Positions 26,068 through 34,744 of a stretch of 60,372 nucleotides of DNA are shown piece by piece. The position numbers and the translations under genes were made by a program. The stretch's first letter is position 1. Every line of letters begins with the position of its first letter. Location of the stretch: contig JAQGKC010000093.1 of NCBI GenBank assembly GCA_028290305.1, forward strand, positions 1-60,372, given 5' to 3'. Under the pieces are notes generated by a model. The model was not told the DNA's origin. It did not search any database and saw only the letters and a list, made by a program, of their open reading frames with translations. The stretch is from Bradyrhizobium sp. (lineage in GTDB: Bacteria; Pseudomonadota; Alphaproteobacteria; Rhizobiales; Xanthobacteraceae).

Positions 26068-27708
26068 CTAGTAGCCAACGGCCGCCCCGTCACCGCGCGG
26101 ATCCGCGCCGCCTTTCAGAACACCACTTGATCGATCGATCACGATTGCGCCGGCGTGCCCCATGATATCCGAGTAGTCCGGCGTGAGATTGATGCGGTGC
26201 CCGAGCCTTCGAAGCTCCAGGATGACATCGTCGCGCACCCGCCCTTCGAGATTGAGCAAGGTTCCGGACTGCGACAGATCAAGCATGCGGCCCTGAAGCC
26301 AGCGTGGCGCCTCGATCGCCTGCTGCGGCGACATCCCGTAGTCTATGATGCGCGTGACGAGGGCGGCCTGCGTTTGCGGCTGCCCTTCGCCGCCCATGGT
26401 TCCATAGATCAGTTCCGGCGCACCGTTCTTGAACAGCATTCCGGCAATCAGCGTATGAAAACATCGCTTTCGCGGCAGCAATCTGTTGGCAGATGATTCA
26501 TCGAGGACGAAATATTTACCGCGGTTCTGCAGGTGAACGCCGGTTCCGGCCGGCATGATTCCCGAACCGAAACCATCGCAGATGCTCTGAATGAGCGAGA
26601 CCGCGTCGCCGTTGCCGTCGACCACGCCGATCCAGACGGTGTCGCCACCACGAATGACCGATGCGCTCGATGCGGCACCGACCGACTGCTTGATCCGGTC
26701 GGCCTGGGCTTTTCCGTGAGCGCGCGACAACAGACGATCGAGCGGAATGTCAAGGAATGCCGGATCGGTCAGCCATTCGTCGCGATCGGCGAACGCCGCC
26801 TTCACCGCCTCCGCCATCAAATGGTAAAACCCGGCCGAGCCGTCCTCGATGCGTGTGAGATCGAAGTTATTGAGGATGTTCAGAATGCCGAGTGCGGCCA
26901 TGCCCTGCGTATTAGGCGGCAGGTTAAAGGCCGTGTAGTTGCGATAAGGCACCGAGATCGGTTCGACCCAATCGGCTTTATGATTTGCGAAATCCTCGGC
27001 GGTCAGCACACCGCCGTTCGACAACAGTTCAGACGCGATCGTTTTGACGATATCGCCTTTATAGAAAGCACTCGCACCTTCCTTCCCGATCAGTTCGAGC
27101 GTCGCACCAAGATCGGCTTGCCGCATCACATCGCCGGCACGCAACGGGCTGCCGTCAGGCTTGCAGAAATGCTTTTTCATTTCCGGAAAGCGCTGGAGGT
27201 TTCCGAACGTTTTATCCGTGGCATCGAAGTCGACCAGCCCACGCAAATCCTGGTGCGACGAGACGGGAATGCCGTCGCGAGCGTAAGCCACGGCATCCGA
27301 CAGAAGCTCCCGCCACGGAATTTTTCCGCCGAGCTTAGCTACGCTATGCTGATAAGCAGCGTCCCAGCCGGAAACGGCGCCCGGAACGGTGTTGGCCGCA
27401 AGATAACCGCGGGCAGGTATCGCCGAAACGCCCTGCTCGCGATAATGATTCAACGTTGCCTTGCTGCCCGAGCGACCGGATGCATTCAACGCAAGTGGCG
27501 CTGACGATCCCTCGCGAGAGATCAGCCAGAAATTGTCGCCGCCGATACTGTTGGCCTGCGGATACGCCACGGCCACCGTCGCCGCCGCGGCGATCGCAGC
27601 CTCGACCGCATTGCCGCCTTCCCGAAGAATTCGGAGGCCTGATTGAGATGCGAGATAATGCGGGGATGTCACCATCCCGTTCATCGCGAGGGTCGTAGGG
27701 CGTGTCAT
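26068..27708 (-). CDS. Gamma-glutamyltransferase-family Ntn hydrolase
   Basis: 546 residues, the usual size for the self-cleaving GGT precursor. N-terminal MVTSPHYLASQSGLRILREGGNAVEAAIAAAATVAV is the family signature. The autocatalytic Thr is in RGGDTVWIGVVDGNGDAVS, giving a small subunit of about 190 residues; the DGNG and SICDGFGSG elements follow. Catalytic oxyanion residues lie in GTMGGEGQPQTQ. No signal peptide is visible, so it is probably cytoplasmic, unlike E. coli GGT. In a catabolic cluster it may hydrolyse a gamma-glutamyl or other amide; cephalosporin-acylase-like members exist. It lies 30 bases after the class II aldolase gene. Confidence 0.88.
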   Translation of the reverse strand: MTRPTTLAMNGMVTSPHYLASQSGLRILREGGNAVEAAIAAAATVAVAYPQANSIGGDNFWLISREGSSAPLALNASGRSGSKATLNHYREQGVSAIPARGYLAANTVPGAVSGWDAAYQHSVAKLGGKIPWRELLSDAVAYARDGIPVSSHQDLRGLVDFDATDKTFGNLQRFPEMKKHFCKPDGSPLRAGDVMRQADLGATLELIGKEGASAFYKGDIVKTIASELLSNGGVLTAEDFANHKADWVEPISVPYRNYTAFNLPPNTQGMAALGILNILNNFDLTRIEDGSAGFYHLMAEAVKAAFADRDEWLTDPAFLDIPLDRLLSRAHGKAQADRIKQSVGAASSASVIRGGDTVWIGVVDGNGDAVSLIQSICDGFGSGIMPAGTGVHLQNRGKYFVLDESSANRLLPRKRCFHTLIAGMLFKNGAPELIYGTMGGEGQPQTQAALVTRIIDYGMSPQQAIEAPRWLQGRMLDLSQSGTLLNLEGRVRDDVILELRRLGHRINLTPDYSDIMGHAGAIVIDRSSGVLKGGADPRGDGAAVGY

Positions 27709-27737
27709 TGCTGGTTCCTGGGCTGCGCGTCGCAGCG

Positions 27738-28514
27738 TTAATTTCGGTAGGACGGATCTTCGCTATCGAGCTTGCGAACCAGAGCCTGCCACTCAAGCGC
27801 GCCGGGATTTGCGGTGAGCTGTTCTTCCGAATAGCGAAGACGCGCGGAATATTCGCATATCTCCTCCGAGGGGATGATCAGCTTCTGTCCCGACGACTGC
27901 GCCTTGATCTGCACTTCGCAGGATTTTTCGAGGTAGTACATGAGAATGAACGCCTCGGCGACGGTGCGTCCCGTCGTCAGCACGCCATGGTTCTGCATCA
28001 GCATGGCCTGCGTTCTCCCCATATTCGCGAGCACGCGGTCGCGCTCGTCGAGCCGGACCGGCGGTCCTTCATAGGGATGATAAGAGACACGCTTGTAGAA
28101 TTGTTGCGCCCATACCGTCAGCGGAAGCAGGCCGCATTCCAGGCTCGATACGGCCATCGCATTGATGGGATGCCCGTGGAAAACGCAGACCCGGTCGTCA
28201 CCTGAACGATGGATCGCACTATGCAGGACGAAGCCCGTCGGATTGTGCACCCACGCGTCGTCCGGCTCGACCATCTCGCCGTTCTGATCGACCTTGATGA
28301 GGGAAGACGCGGTAACCTCGCTGAACAGCATCCCGTAAGGATTCAGAAGGAAGTGGAGTTCCGGACCGGGGACCCGCGCCGAGAGGTGGGTGTAGATAAG
28401 GTCCGCCATGCCGAGCTGCGCCGTCAGACGATAAGCCGCCGCCAGTTCGATCCTCAGCTTGACTTCTTCCGCACTCCACCGGGAGCCTCTAGTGATTGGA
28501 GTAGCAACATTCAT
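27738..28514 (-). CDS. Class II aldolase/adducin-family protein
   Basis: 258 residues from ATG 28514 (AGGTGG just upstream). Zinc ligands are visible as HLSAR, FHGHPINAMAV (His-x-His) and NHGVLTTG (third His). Members include L-fuculose-phosphate aldolase and decarboxylases or hydrolases of aromatic-pathway intermediates. The second role fits the neighbouring oxygenases better than sugar catabolism, because no sugar kinase or isomerase is nearby; this is inference. Between the flavoprotein gene (27 bases upstream) and the GGT gene. Confidence 0.88.
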   Translation of the reverse strand: MNVATPITRGSRWSAEEVKLRIELAAAYRLTAQLGMADLIYTHLSARVPGPELHFLLNPYGMLFSEVTASSLIKVDQNGEMVEPDDAWVHNPTGFVLHSAIHRSGDDRVCVFHGHPINAMAVSSLECGLLPLTVWAQQFYKRVSYHPYEGPPVRLDERDRVLANMGRTQAMLMQNHGVLTTGRTVAEAFILMYYLEKSCEVQIKAQSSGQKLIIPSEEICEYSARLRYSEEQLTANPGALEWQALVRKLDSEDPSYRN

Positions 28515-28540
28515 GTTCCACCTATCCTGTTTGACAAAGC

Positions 28541-30001
28541 CTATTCCCAGCCCGCATGCCGATCGAACGCAGCCTTGATCTGCTGCTCGTTGTCGATGAA
28601 CAATGTTTTGGAAATGTCGTGACAGACGCGCTGCGCCGCATACTGCAGGCCCGACAGATTGCACCGGAACCCGCTGAGATGAGCCACGCCTGAGCACAGA
28701 TAATAGACGCGGCTGACGAAGTGATCGCGATCGTGCCGCGGCGTAAATTGCAACGCGGTCCCGAGATAGGGACTGTTTTCGAGTTCAGGATGGGTCGCCA
28801 TTCCGTTGGGAATGTACCCGTCCTTCCAAAGGCGGATTGACGGCAGCAACGATTGGATCTCCGCTTGATCGGTCAGCGAATTGCGACTGCCGGTACCGCA
28901 GATCATGAAGTCGTGCCGCATCTGCCGTCCGCCATAGCTGCCCACGATCTTGCCGTCCTCATAGCGGAGGGCCTCGATGCCAGCGCTGCCGTAAATGTTG
29001 AAACGATGGTCCCTGATCGCTTCGTAATAGGTGTCTCGTGGCGGGGGCACGCCGAGATCAAGGTCCGCCAGTGAGTACGCCCACTTCATCTCGTCGGATA
29101 GTTCGACGTAGTGACGGTGATATCCGTGCCATCGGCTGGCGAGACAGACGCGGTGGACTGGAGGAAGACCCTCACGCCTCACCAGCAGGTCGACCGATCG
29201 CGCGCCGGCTTCAAGAGCTGCGTTCGCGGTGTCAAAGGCGCTGGCGCCCCCACCTATGACGACGACATCGCGATCGACCAGCCGGTCGGCGACGAGGTCG
29301 CCCATCGTATGCGCGTAGGCCTCCGGCGGCAGATTTTCCCTGACCATATCCGGAAAACGCTGAAGACCGGCGCTCTCGATTCCCGTGCAAAGCACCACGA
29401 ACTGCGCCCGAACCGGACCTTGCGACGTATCCAGTTCGAAGCAGCCGATATCCGAGCGCCACACGATGTCGGAGACATCGACGCTATATTGGATCGGCAG
29501 CTTCAGAACGTCGCCGAACCAGTCGAGATATTCCGCCCAGACCAGACGCGGAATTCGCTTGATGCTTTTGAAGTAGTCCTTGCCGAACTTCAGATCGCAC
29601 CACCGCTCGAAGTGAAGATTGGGGAAGCCCCAGTGCAATCCTCCGGTCTCGCTCTTGCGCGTGCGCAACAGATGATTACGGGCGTAAGTGCGCCACGGAC
29701 CCTGAAGTCCGTGCGGGCGGCGGTCGAACACCTTCACATTTCGCAAACCATACCGCTCAAGGCCGAATGCAACGGCCTTGCCTGTTTGTCCGGCTCCGAT
29801 CACCGCGACCTCGAGCGTTCCAGCGCGCGGCGTATAGGGGAGCGGATCGACCGGGTAGCGCATCATCTCGATATCGAGACATATTTGCGCTTCGAGGTCG
29901 TGCAAACGGCTCTCCCACCCGATCCGCGGAGACGGCTTGTAGAGCCGTTCCGCCATCGAGAAGTCGTCGGGAATTTCGAGCTTCGGCGTCAGATTTGCCA
30001 T
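28541..30001 (-). CDS. FAD/NAD(P)-dependent monooxygenase-like flavoprotein
   Basis: 486 residues. An N-terminal extension of ~60 residues precedes a FAD-binding GAGQTGKAVAFGLERYG and a second dinucleotide fold VVIGGGASAFDTANAAL near residue 235. The layout is that of flavin monooxygenases of the FMO/Baeyer-Villiger/N-hydroxylase group: QGPWRTYARNHLLRTRK follows the first fold, and CTGIESAG and CGTGSRNSLTD resemble their ATG motifs. The exact reaction is not predictable. The start codon has an A+T-rich leader and no Shine-Dalgarno, and the operator-like box lies between it and a consensus promoter. Confidence 0.82.
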   Translation of the reverse strand: MANLTPKLEIPDDFSMAERLYKPSPRIGWESRLHDLEAQICLDIEMMRYPVDPLPYTPRAGTLEVAVIGAGQTGKAVAFGLERYGLRNVKVFDRRPHGLQGPWRTYARNHLLRTRKSETGGLHWGFPNLHFERWCDLKFGKDYFKSIKRIPRLVWAEYLDWFGDVLKLPIQYSVDVSDIVWRSDIGCFELDTSQGPVRAQFVVLCTGIESAGLQRFPDMVRENLPPEAYAHTMGDLVADRLVDRDVVVIGGGASAFDTANAALEAGARSVDLLVRREGLPPVHRVCLASRWHGYHRHYVELSDEMKWAYSLADLDLGVPPPRDTYYEAIRDHRFNIYGSAGIEALRYEDGKIVGSYGGRQMRHDFMICGTGSRNSLTDQAEIQSLLPSIRLWKDGYIPNGMATHPELENSPYLGTALQFTPRHDRDHFVSRVYYLCSGVAHLSGFRCNLSGLQYAAQRVCHDISKTLFIDNEQQIKAAFDRHAGWE

Positions 30002-30014
30002 AATTAATTATTCA

Positions 30015-30028
30015 TGTTTCATTTCAGA
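30015..30028. promoter_or_regulatory. GntR-regulon-type operator candidate (copy a)
   Basis: Plus strand TGT-TTCATTTC-AGA. It lies immediately downstream of a -10-like TATTCT, where transcription of the flavoprotein gene should begin, the classic position for a repressor. It shares the GTTTCATTTC core with boxes at 34547, 41672 and 41791. Confidence 0.55.
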
Positions 30029-30053
30029 ATAAAGTCAAGCGAATGGGTGTCAA
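30026..30053 (-). promoter_or_regulatory. Sigma-70-type promoter for the flavoprotein operon
   Basis: On the minus strand TTGACA (30053-30048), 16-base spacer, TATTCT (30031-30026). Perfect -35 and four of six bases of TATAAT. The operator-like box overlaps its start site; the coding sequence begins at 30001. Confidence 0.5.
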
Positions 30054-30087
30054 GAGCCCGTTTATGATTAAATGCGCGTTGTCCCGA

Positions 30088-31251
30088 TCAATCGAAATGC
30101 CGGTCGACGAGGGTCCATTTGCCGCCTTTCGCCTCGAGCACGTAGATCACTTTGATCGCGTCGCCATCCGCATTTATCGAGAGCGGACCAACGAGCGCGG
30201 GAAACTTGCTGATCTTGCGAACCTGGTCGCGGATGGCAGTCCGTTCGCTTGCGAGCTTCGCCTTGTCACCGGTGACGCCCGCCTGCTGCATCGCATAGGC
30301 GTACATCGACACGGTGTCATAGCTCGCGGCATCGAACTGGTTCGGCTCCACCACCGGCTCGCCCTTCGCCGCCAGCTTGGCTTTGAACTTGTCGACGAAC
30401 TCCCGCGTGCGCTCGTCGTCGAGGCCGCTAAAGAAGGTCGCGGTGATCAGCGTGCCTTCGCCGTTGGGTCCCATGCGCGCCGGCAACTCGGCATCGGCGA
30501 CCGTCGATCCGCCCAGCATGCGGCCTTTGTGGCCCTGTCGGCGCAGTTCGGCGGCGAGCTTCAACATCGGCTCCGGCGGCGTGCCGACGGCGATGAGATC
30601 GGTAGGCTTTTCCATGAGCTGCGAGACCTGCGGAGCCAGATCAAACGCCGCGACCCTGAGAGAAACAGTCTGCGCGAGCGGCAGGCCGGCCTGCTGGATC
30701 GCAGCTGGCAGCACTTTGGTTCCCAGCGACTCCGAGACCGCATCGTCGGTCGCGTATGCGATCGAGATCGATCCCGCCGCATAACCCTTCGCTTTGATCG
30801 TCTTGAACAACCGTTCGTAGGTGTAGGCTTCGTCCGTGGTGTTACGGAAGGCGTAAGTAAACGGCGCGGCAACCTTTGGCGCCGATGACGCCATCGACAT
30901 TTGCGGAATGCCGAGACGTTCACCGGCCGGGAAAGACACCCGGCACTCGCTGGTGCTGAATGGGCCGACGATTGCGAGAACCGACTCATCCTGCGCGAAA
31001 TGCGTCACTCCGATGGTGGCCTGATCGGGCTTGCCGCCGGTATCGAAGATCGAGAGGGCCAACTTCTTGCCGTTCACGCCCCCCTTCGCGTTGATGTCCT
31101 CGATCGCGACCTCGACTGCAACGGCGTTTCGTTTCGCCAGCGCCGAGAACGGCCCCGTATTGGCCGCGAGATATCCAATCGTGAGATCGTCCGCGTGGGC
31201 GGACACGATTCCGAGTGCAAGCAGCGACGCAACGATGCTGATCCGTTTCAT
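30088..31251 (-). CDS. LivK-type periplasmic substrate-binding protein of the catabolic island
   Basis: 387 residues from ATG 31251 (AAGGGA six bases upstream). Signal peptide MKRISIVASLLALGIVSAHA; mature start DDLTIGYLAANTGPFSALAK. Type 1 fold motifs: VAIEDINAKGGVNGKKLALSIFD, IVGPFSTSECRVSFPAGERLGIPQMSM. Last gene of a livHMGFK operon (order H, M, G, F, K on the minus strand). Homologues of this branch bind aromatic acids as well as amino acids; the context of ring-attacking enzymes favours an aromatic ligand. The ATG sits inside a GTTTCATTTT core like that of the operator boxes, possibly by chance. Confidence 0.9.
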   Translation of the reverse strand: MKRISIVASLLALGIVSAHADDLTIGYLAANTGPFSALAKRNAVAVEVAIEDINAKGGVNGKKLALSIFDTGGKPDQATIGVTHFAQDESVLAIVGPFSTSECRVSFPAGERLGIPQMSMASSAPKVAAPFTYAFRNTTDEAYTYERLFKTIKAKGYAAGSISIAYATDDAVSESLGTKVLPAAIQQAGLPLAQTVSLRVAAFDLAPQVSQLMEKPTDLIAVGTPPEPMLKLAAELRRQGHKGRMLGGSTVADAELPARMGPNGEGTLITATFFSGLDDERTREFVDKFKAKLAAKGEPVVEPNQFDAASYDTVSMYAYAMQQAGVTGDKAKLASERTAIRDQVRKISKFPALVGPLSINADGDAIKVIYVLEAKGGKWTLVDRHFD

Positions 31252-31269
31252 TTTGGTCCCTTCTTTCAA

Positions 31270-32004
31270 TCAAGCCACGCGGGCAGAATTCGTACTGGTC
31301 CGCTCTGCACCGAGATAGGCCTTCGCCAGGTCGCCCGATCGCATCAGCGTATTGGTGTCGGCTTCCAGCGCCAGCCGACCGAGTTTCAAGACGTAGCCGT
31401 ACTGAGCGGACTTCAAAGCCATCCGGGTATTTTGCTCAACGAGCAAGATAGCGAGCCCGGCGCTGTTCAAGCTCCGGATCAGGTTGAAGACCTCGCGGAC
31501 GAACAGCGGGCTGAGGCCAAGCGAAGGTTCATCCATCAGCAGCAGCCGCGGTCGCGCCATCAGCGCTCGTCCGATCGCCAGCATCTGTTGCTCGCCGCCG
31601 GACAATACGGACCCAAGCTCTTGCCGCCGCCTGCCAAGATTCGGAAACAGGTCGTACATCTTGTCGAGATCGGCGACGATCTCCTTGTCGCGCCGCTGAT
31701 AGGCGCCCATCAAGAGGTTTTCCTCGATGCTCAGTGAAAGCAGGATTCGCCGGCCTTCGGGCACCAGCGCCATTCCGGCGGATACGCGAAGCGCGGACGA
31801 CCATCCTGAAATCGTCTTGGCTGCAAAGCGGACATTGCCTTGCGAGCGGGTGACGCCCATGATGGCATTGAGCAGCGACGTCTTCCCGGCTCCGTTCGCG
31901 CCAAGAACGGTCGCAACACATCCCTCTTCGACGCGAAGGCTGACGTCGTCGACGGCGACGACATTGCCGTATGACACCTTCAAATTGTCGACTTCAAGCA
32001 GCAT
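31270..32004 (-). CDS. LivF-type ABC ATPase
   Basis: 244 residues with Walker A GANGAGKTS, Q-loop region, signature LSGGEQQ, Walker B LLLMDEPSLGL and H-loop LVEQN (Gln, as usual in LivF). ATG 32004 has AGGAG six bases upstream. Overlaps the end of livG by 11 bases. Partner ATPase of LivG in the canonical, unfused importer of this window. Confidence 0.93.
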   Translation of the reverse strand: MLLEVDNLKVSYGNVVAVDDVSLRVEEGCVATVLGANGAGKTSLLNAIMGVTRSQGNVRFAAKTISGWSSALRVSAGMALVPEGRRILLSLSIEENLLMGAYQRRDKEIVADLDKMYDLFPNLGRRRQELGSVLSGGEQQMLAIGRALMARPRLLLMDEPSLGLSPLFVREVFNLIRSLNSAGLAILLVEQNTRMALKSAQYGYVLKLGRLALEADTNTLMRSGDLAKAYLGAERTSTNSARVA

Positions 32005-32818
32005 TGTTGCTCCTGTTGGTCATCAAATCCGAAGTCGTGGAGGATAGCAGTCCGGCATCGCCCAGCTCGTCCTTGCCGAGATACGCTTCGATCACTGCGG
32101 GGTCATTACAGACTGCGGCTGGATCTCCCTCCGCGATCTTCCGGCCAAAATTGAGGGCGACCGCGTGGTCGCAAAGCGTTTTGACGAATTCGGTGTCGTG
32201 CTCGACGATGAGAACCGTCATGTCTGACGGCAGCGAGAACGCGAGGATGTTCGCAAGCTCCGCGCGTTCGGTAGAATTCAAACCGGCCGCCGGCTCGTCG
32301 AGCAGCAGCAGCCGCGGCTGGGCAACGAGTGCGCGCGCGACCTCGATCCGTTTCTGAACGCCATACGACAGCCCCTCCGCGAGCCGGTCGATGTCGTCGC
32401 CGAGTCCCAGTGCTTCGGCAGCCCGCATCGCCTCGGCGCGATAAGATCGGTTGAACGACGATCCGAGCGGGGCGAAGATGCGGCGCCATGGGCCGACCAG
32501 CCAGTGCTGGCCGAGCATGATGTTCTCGAGCACCGTAAGGTGCTTCATCAACCGCAGATTCTGGAACGTCCTCCCGATGCCAAAATTGATGCGGCGATCA
32601 AGCGGAACATCGTCGATCGGTTCGTCATCGAGAAGGATTTCACCCGCGGTCGCGCGGTAAATGCCGCTCAGCAGATTGAAGATCGTCGTCTTGCCGGCGC
32701 CGTTCGGCCCGATCAGGCCGCAGCGGGAACCTTGCTTGACCTGAATGTCGAGATTGTCGATCACCGACAGGCCGCCGAAGGAAAGCGTAATTCCATGCAG
32801 GAAAAGCATCGGCTTCAT
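31994..32818 (-). CDS. LivG-type ABC ATPase
   Basis: 274 residues from ATG 32818, which overlaps the livM stop (ATGA). Walker A GPNGAGKTT, the LivG-typical GIGRTFQNLRLMKHLTVLEN, signature LSYGVQKR, Walker B LLLLDEPAAGLNSTE and H-loop IVEHD. Here the ABC signature is intact, in contrast to the LivG halves of the two fused proteins elsewhere in the window. Confidence 0.93.
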   Translation of the reverse strand: MKPMLFLHGITLSFGGLSVIDNLDIQVKQGSRCGLIGPNGAGKTTIFNLLSGIYRATAGEILLDDEPIDDVPLDRRINFGIGRTFQNLRLMKHLTVLENIMLGQHWLVGPWRRIFAPLGSSFNRSYRAEAMRAAEALGLGDDIDRLAEGLSYGVQKRIEVARALVAQPRLLLLDEPAAGLNSTERAELANILAFSLPSDMTVLIVEHDTEFVKTLCDHAVALNFGRKIAEGDPAAVCNDPAVIEAYLGKDELGDAGLLSSTTSDLMTNRSNNAA

Positions 32819-33648
32819 GCGTAGCGTCTCCTGAACGGCAGATCGCGGATCAAGCGCCGCGTCAACAGGCCCTCGGGACGCAATAGCATCAGGAGCACTA
32901 TGCAGACGCCGAATCCGACATATCGCCACTGGTCCGTACTCCGAAGCAATTCCGGAACCAGCGTGAAGACGATCGCGCCGATCAGCGGCCCAAGCGGCGT
33001 TTGCAGGCCTCCCAGCAAGGCGTAGAGAACGGCATAGGTGCTCAGCAAGACGTTGAAATGCTGCGCTTCGATGTAGTTGAAATGATGCGCATAGAGAGCG
33101 CCCGCGACACCGGCAAAGCCGGCGCCAATGGTCAGCGACGCCACTTCGATTCGACGGACGCCGACGCCGAACACTGCGGCACCGCGGCCATCGTTTCTGA
33201 CTGCGGTCATGCACAAGCCAAATCGCGTGCTGCTCAGGCAGGCCACGGCAGCAAGCACAATCATCATGGTCCAGAACATCGTCTGGACGTCGATGTGATT
33301 GGAAACGACGAAGCCGCTGGCCGCTCCCACCGCATTCAGATTCAGCAGAATCGCGGCCACGACCTCGGAGAACGCAAGCGTCGCGATGGTTAGATAGATG
33401 CCACGCGCCCTTAGCACCGGAAACGAAATCACAAACCCGGCCATCGTCGAGACGCAGACGCCGCCCGCGATCGCGAGACTGAGCGGCCAGTTCATGCTGC
33501 TCAGGACGGCCGAGGTATAGGCTCCAATCGCCATGAAGCCTGCGGTCCCAAGATTCAACTGGCCGCAGGCCAGAGGCATGTAGGCCGAATATGCGGCAAC
33601 GATGTTGACGATGAGGATCGCCGTAATCTGGGTTGCATATCCGCTCAT
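32815..33648 (-). CDS. LivM-type ABC permease
   Basis: 277 residues, hydrophobic, with GQLNLGTAGFMAIGAYTSAVL and PVLRARGIYLTIATLAFSEV landmarks. The ATG at 33648 overlaps the livH stop (TGATG). With LivH it forms the import channel. Confidence 0.92.
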   Translation of the reverse strand: MSGYATQITAILIVNIVAAYSAYMPLACGQLNLGTAGFMAIGAYTSAVLSSMNWPLSLAIAGGVCVSTMAGFVISFPVLRARGIYLTIATLAFSEVVAAILLNLNAVGAASGFVVSNHIDVQTMFWTMMIVLAAVACLSSTRFGLCMTAVRNDGRGAAVFGVGVRRIEVASLTIGAGFAGVAGALYAHHFNYIEAQHFNVLLSTYAVLYALLGGLQTPLGPLIGAIVFTLVPELLRSTDQWRYVGFGVCIVLLMLLRPEGLLTRRLIRDLPFRRRYA

Positions 33649-34523
33649 CACATGCGCTCGACCAGCATGGCGCGATCGCCGAGCAGACCGTTCGGCATTA
33701 CCAGGATCAGCGCGAGCAGGACGCTATAGACGATGACATTGACCGCTTCGGAACTGACGTAGGAAATCGTCAGAACTTCGATCGTGGCGATGATGAGCGC
33801 GCCGAGCAACGCGCCCCAGATATTTCCCATTCCGCCGAGCACCATCGCGGAGATGCCCTTTAGCGCTACTTCGGAACCCATATCCCAGGAGACCTGAAGA
33901 TAGCTGATGCCGAACAAGACACCCCCGATGCCCGCCAGCAGGCCCGAGATCAGATACATGCCCGATACGGTTCGCCCGACATCGACGCCGAGCATCTCCG
34001 AAACCGTCGGACTTTCTGCGATCGAGCGCAGGCCCCTTCCCAGCTTGGTGCGGGTGACGATGAGATAACAAACGACGATCAAAGCCAGCGAAAGCAGGAA
34101 GCTTGCGAGTTGCGGCAGGCTGACCAGCACACCCGCGACCCGAACGCTCGCGGCCCCAAAGGGACTGGGAAAACCCACCGCGTCCGATCCGAAGTAGATG
34201 ACTACAAGATTTTCAAACAGGACAAGAAAGCCGAGCGAACTCACCAGCGGGATGTGTCCGTCCGAATTCTTCAGCCAGCGAAAGGTGAAGCGCTCGATGA
34301 CGAGCGACGTCACACCGGTGACGGTCAAGGCCCCGGCAATCGCAACCGCGATCGAACAGCCCTTCGCCAGCAGCGCGCAAGACACCACGCCGCCGAGCAT
34401 AAAGAGCGCCGGAATGCTGAAATTGAGAAAATTCAGAATCCCGATCGTCAAGGAGAAAGCCAGCGCGACCAGGGCGTAGATGCCGCCCAGGAGCAGTCCG
34501 TTGACGAGTTGCTGGGCCAGCAT
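33648..34523 (-). CDS. LivH-type ABC permease, first gene of the island's Liv operon
   Basis: 291 residues from ATG 34523 (AGGTGGAG upstream). Motifs TIGILNFLNFSIPALFMLGG and MVLGGMGNIWGALLG are LivH-typical. It is unusual for the permease rather than the binding protein to lead the operon. A sigma-54 promoter candidate and a GntR-type operator box lie within 55 bases upstream. Confidence 0.92.
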   Translation of the reverse strand: MLAQQLVNGLLLGGIYALVALAFSLTIGILNFLNFSIPALFMLGGVVSCALLAKGCSIAVAIAGALTVTGVTSLVIERFTFRWLKNSDGHIPLVSSLGFLVLFENLVVIYFGSDAVGFPSPFGAASVRVAGVLVSLPQLASFLLSLALIVVCYLIVTRTKLGRGLRSIAESPTVSEMLGVDVGRTVSGMYLISGLLAGIGGVLFGISYLQVSWDMGSEVALKGISAMVLGGMGNIWGALLGALIIATIEVLTISYVSSEAVNVIVYSVLLALILVMPNGLLGDRAMLVERM

Positions 34524-34546
34524 GGCCACTCCACCTAGGACATTCG

Positions 34547-34560
34547 TGTTTCATTTCACG
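34547..34560. promoter_or_regulatory. GntR-regulon-type operator candidate (copy b)
   Basis: Plus strand TGT-TTCATTTC-ACG. It lies at the predicted start of transcription from the adjacent sigma-54 element (start expected near 34551), which suits repression. Confidence 0.6.
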
Positions 34561-34561
34561 A

Positions 34562-34577
34562 AGCAAGTGACGTGCCA
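34562..34577 (-). promoter_or_regulatory. Sigma-54-type (-24/-12) promoter for the livHMGFK operon
   Basis: On the minus strand TGGCACGTCACTTGCT, an exact match to TGGCACG-N4-TTGCT with GG and GC ten bases apart. It ends 39 bases before the livH start codon. Confidence 0.75.
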
Positions 34578-34703
34578 GACGGAATGCTGGGTCACCCGCA
34601 GGGCGAAGCCGCCAAATCCGTGATTTCGGGTGAAAATGCCCACCAGTGGCACCTTGGCGCGGCGTTCCCCGGCTGATGCGGGCGCCTGCCGGGCGTCTAT
34701 TTA

Positions 34704-34741
34704 GGCAAAATTGCCGTGAAATTAATCGTCAGCAATTTTGC
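34704..34741. promoter_or_regulatory. Pair of palindromes upstream of the sigma-54 livH promoter
   Basis: GGCAAAATTGCC at 34704-34715 is a perfect 12-base palindrome, and GCAATTTTGC, the complement of its core read in the other orientation, follows at 34732-34741. They lie about 150-190 bases upstream of the predicted livH transcription start, the usual range for enhancer-binding-protein sites. Function inferred. Confidence 0.35.
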
Positions 34742-34744
34742 AGC

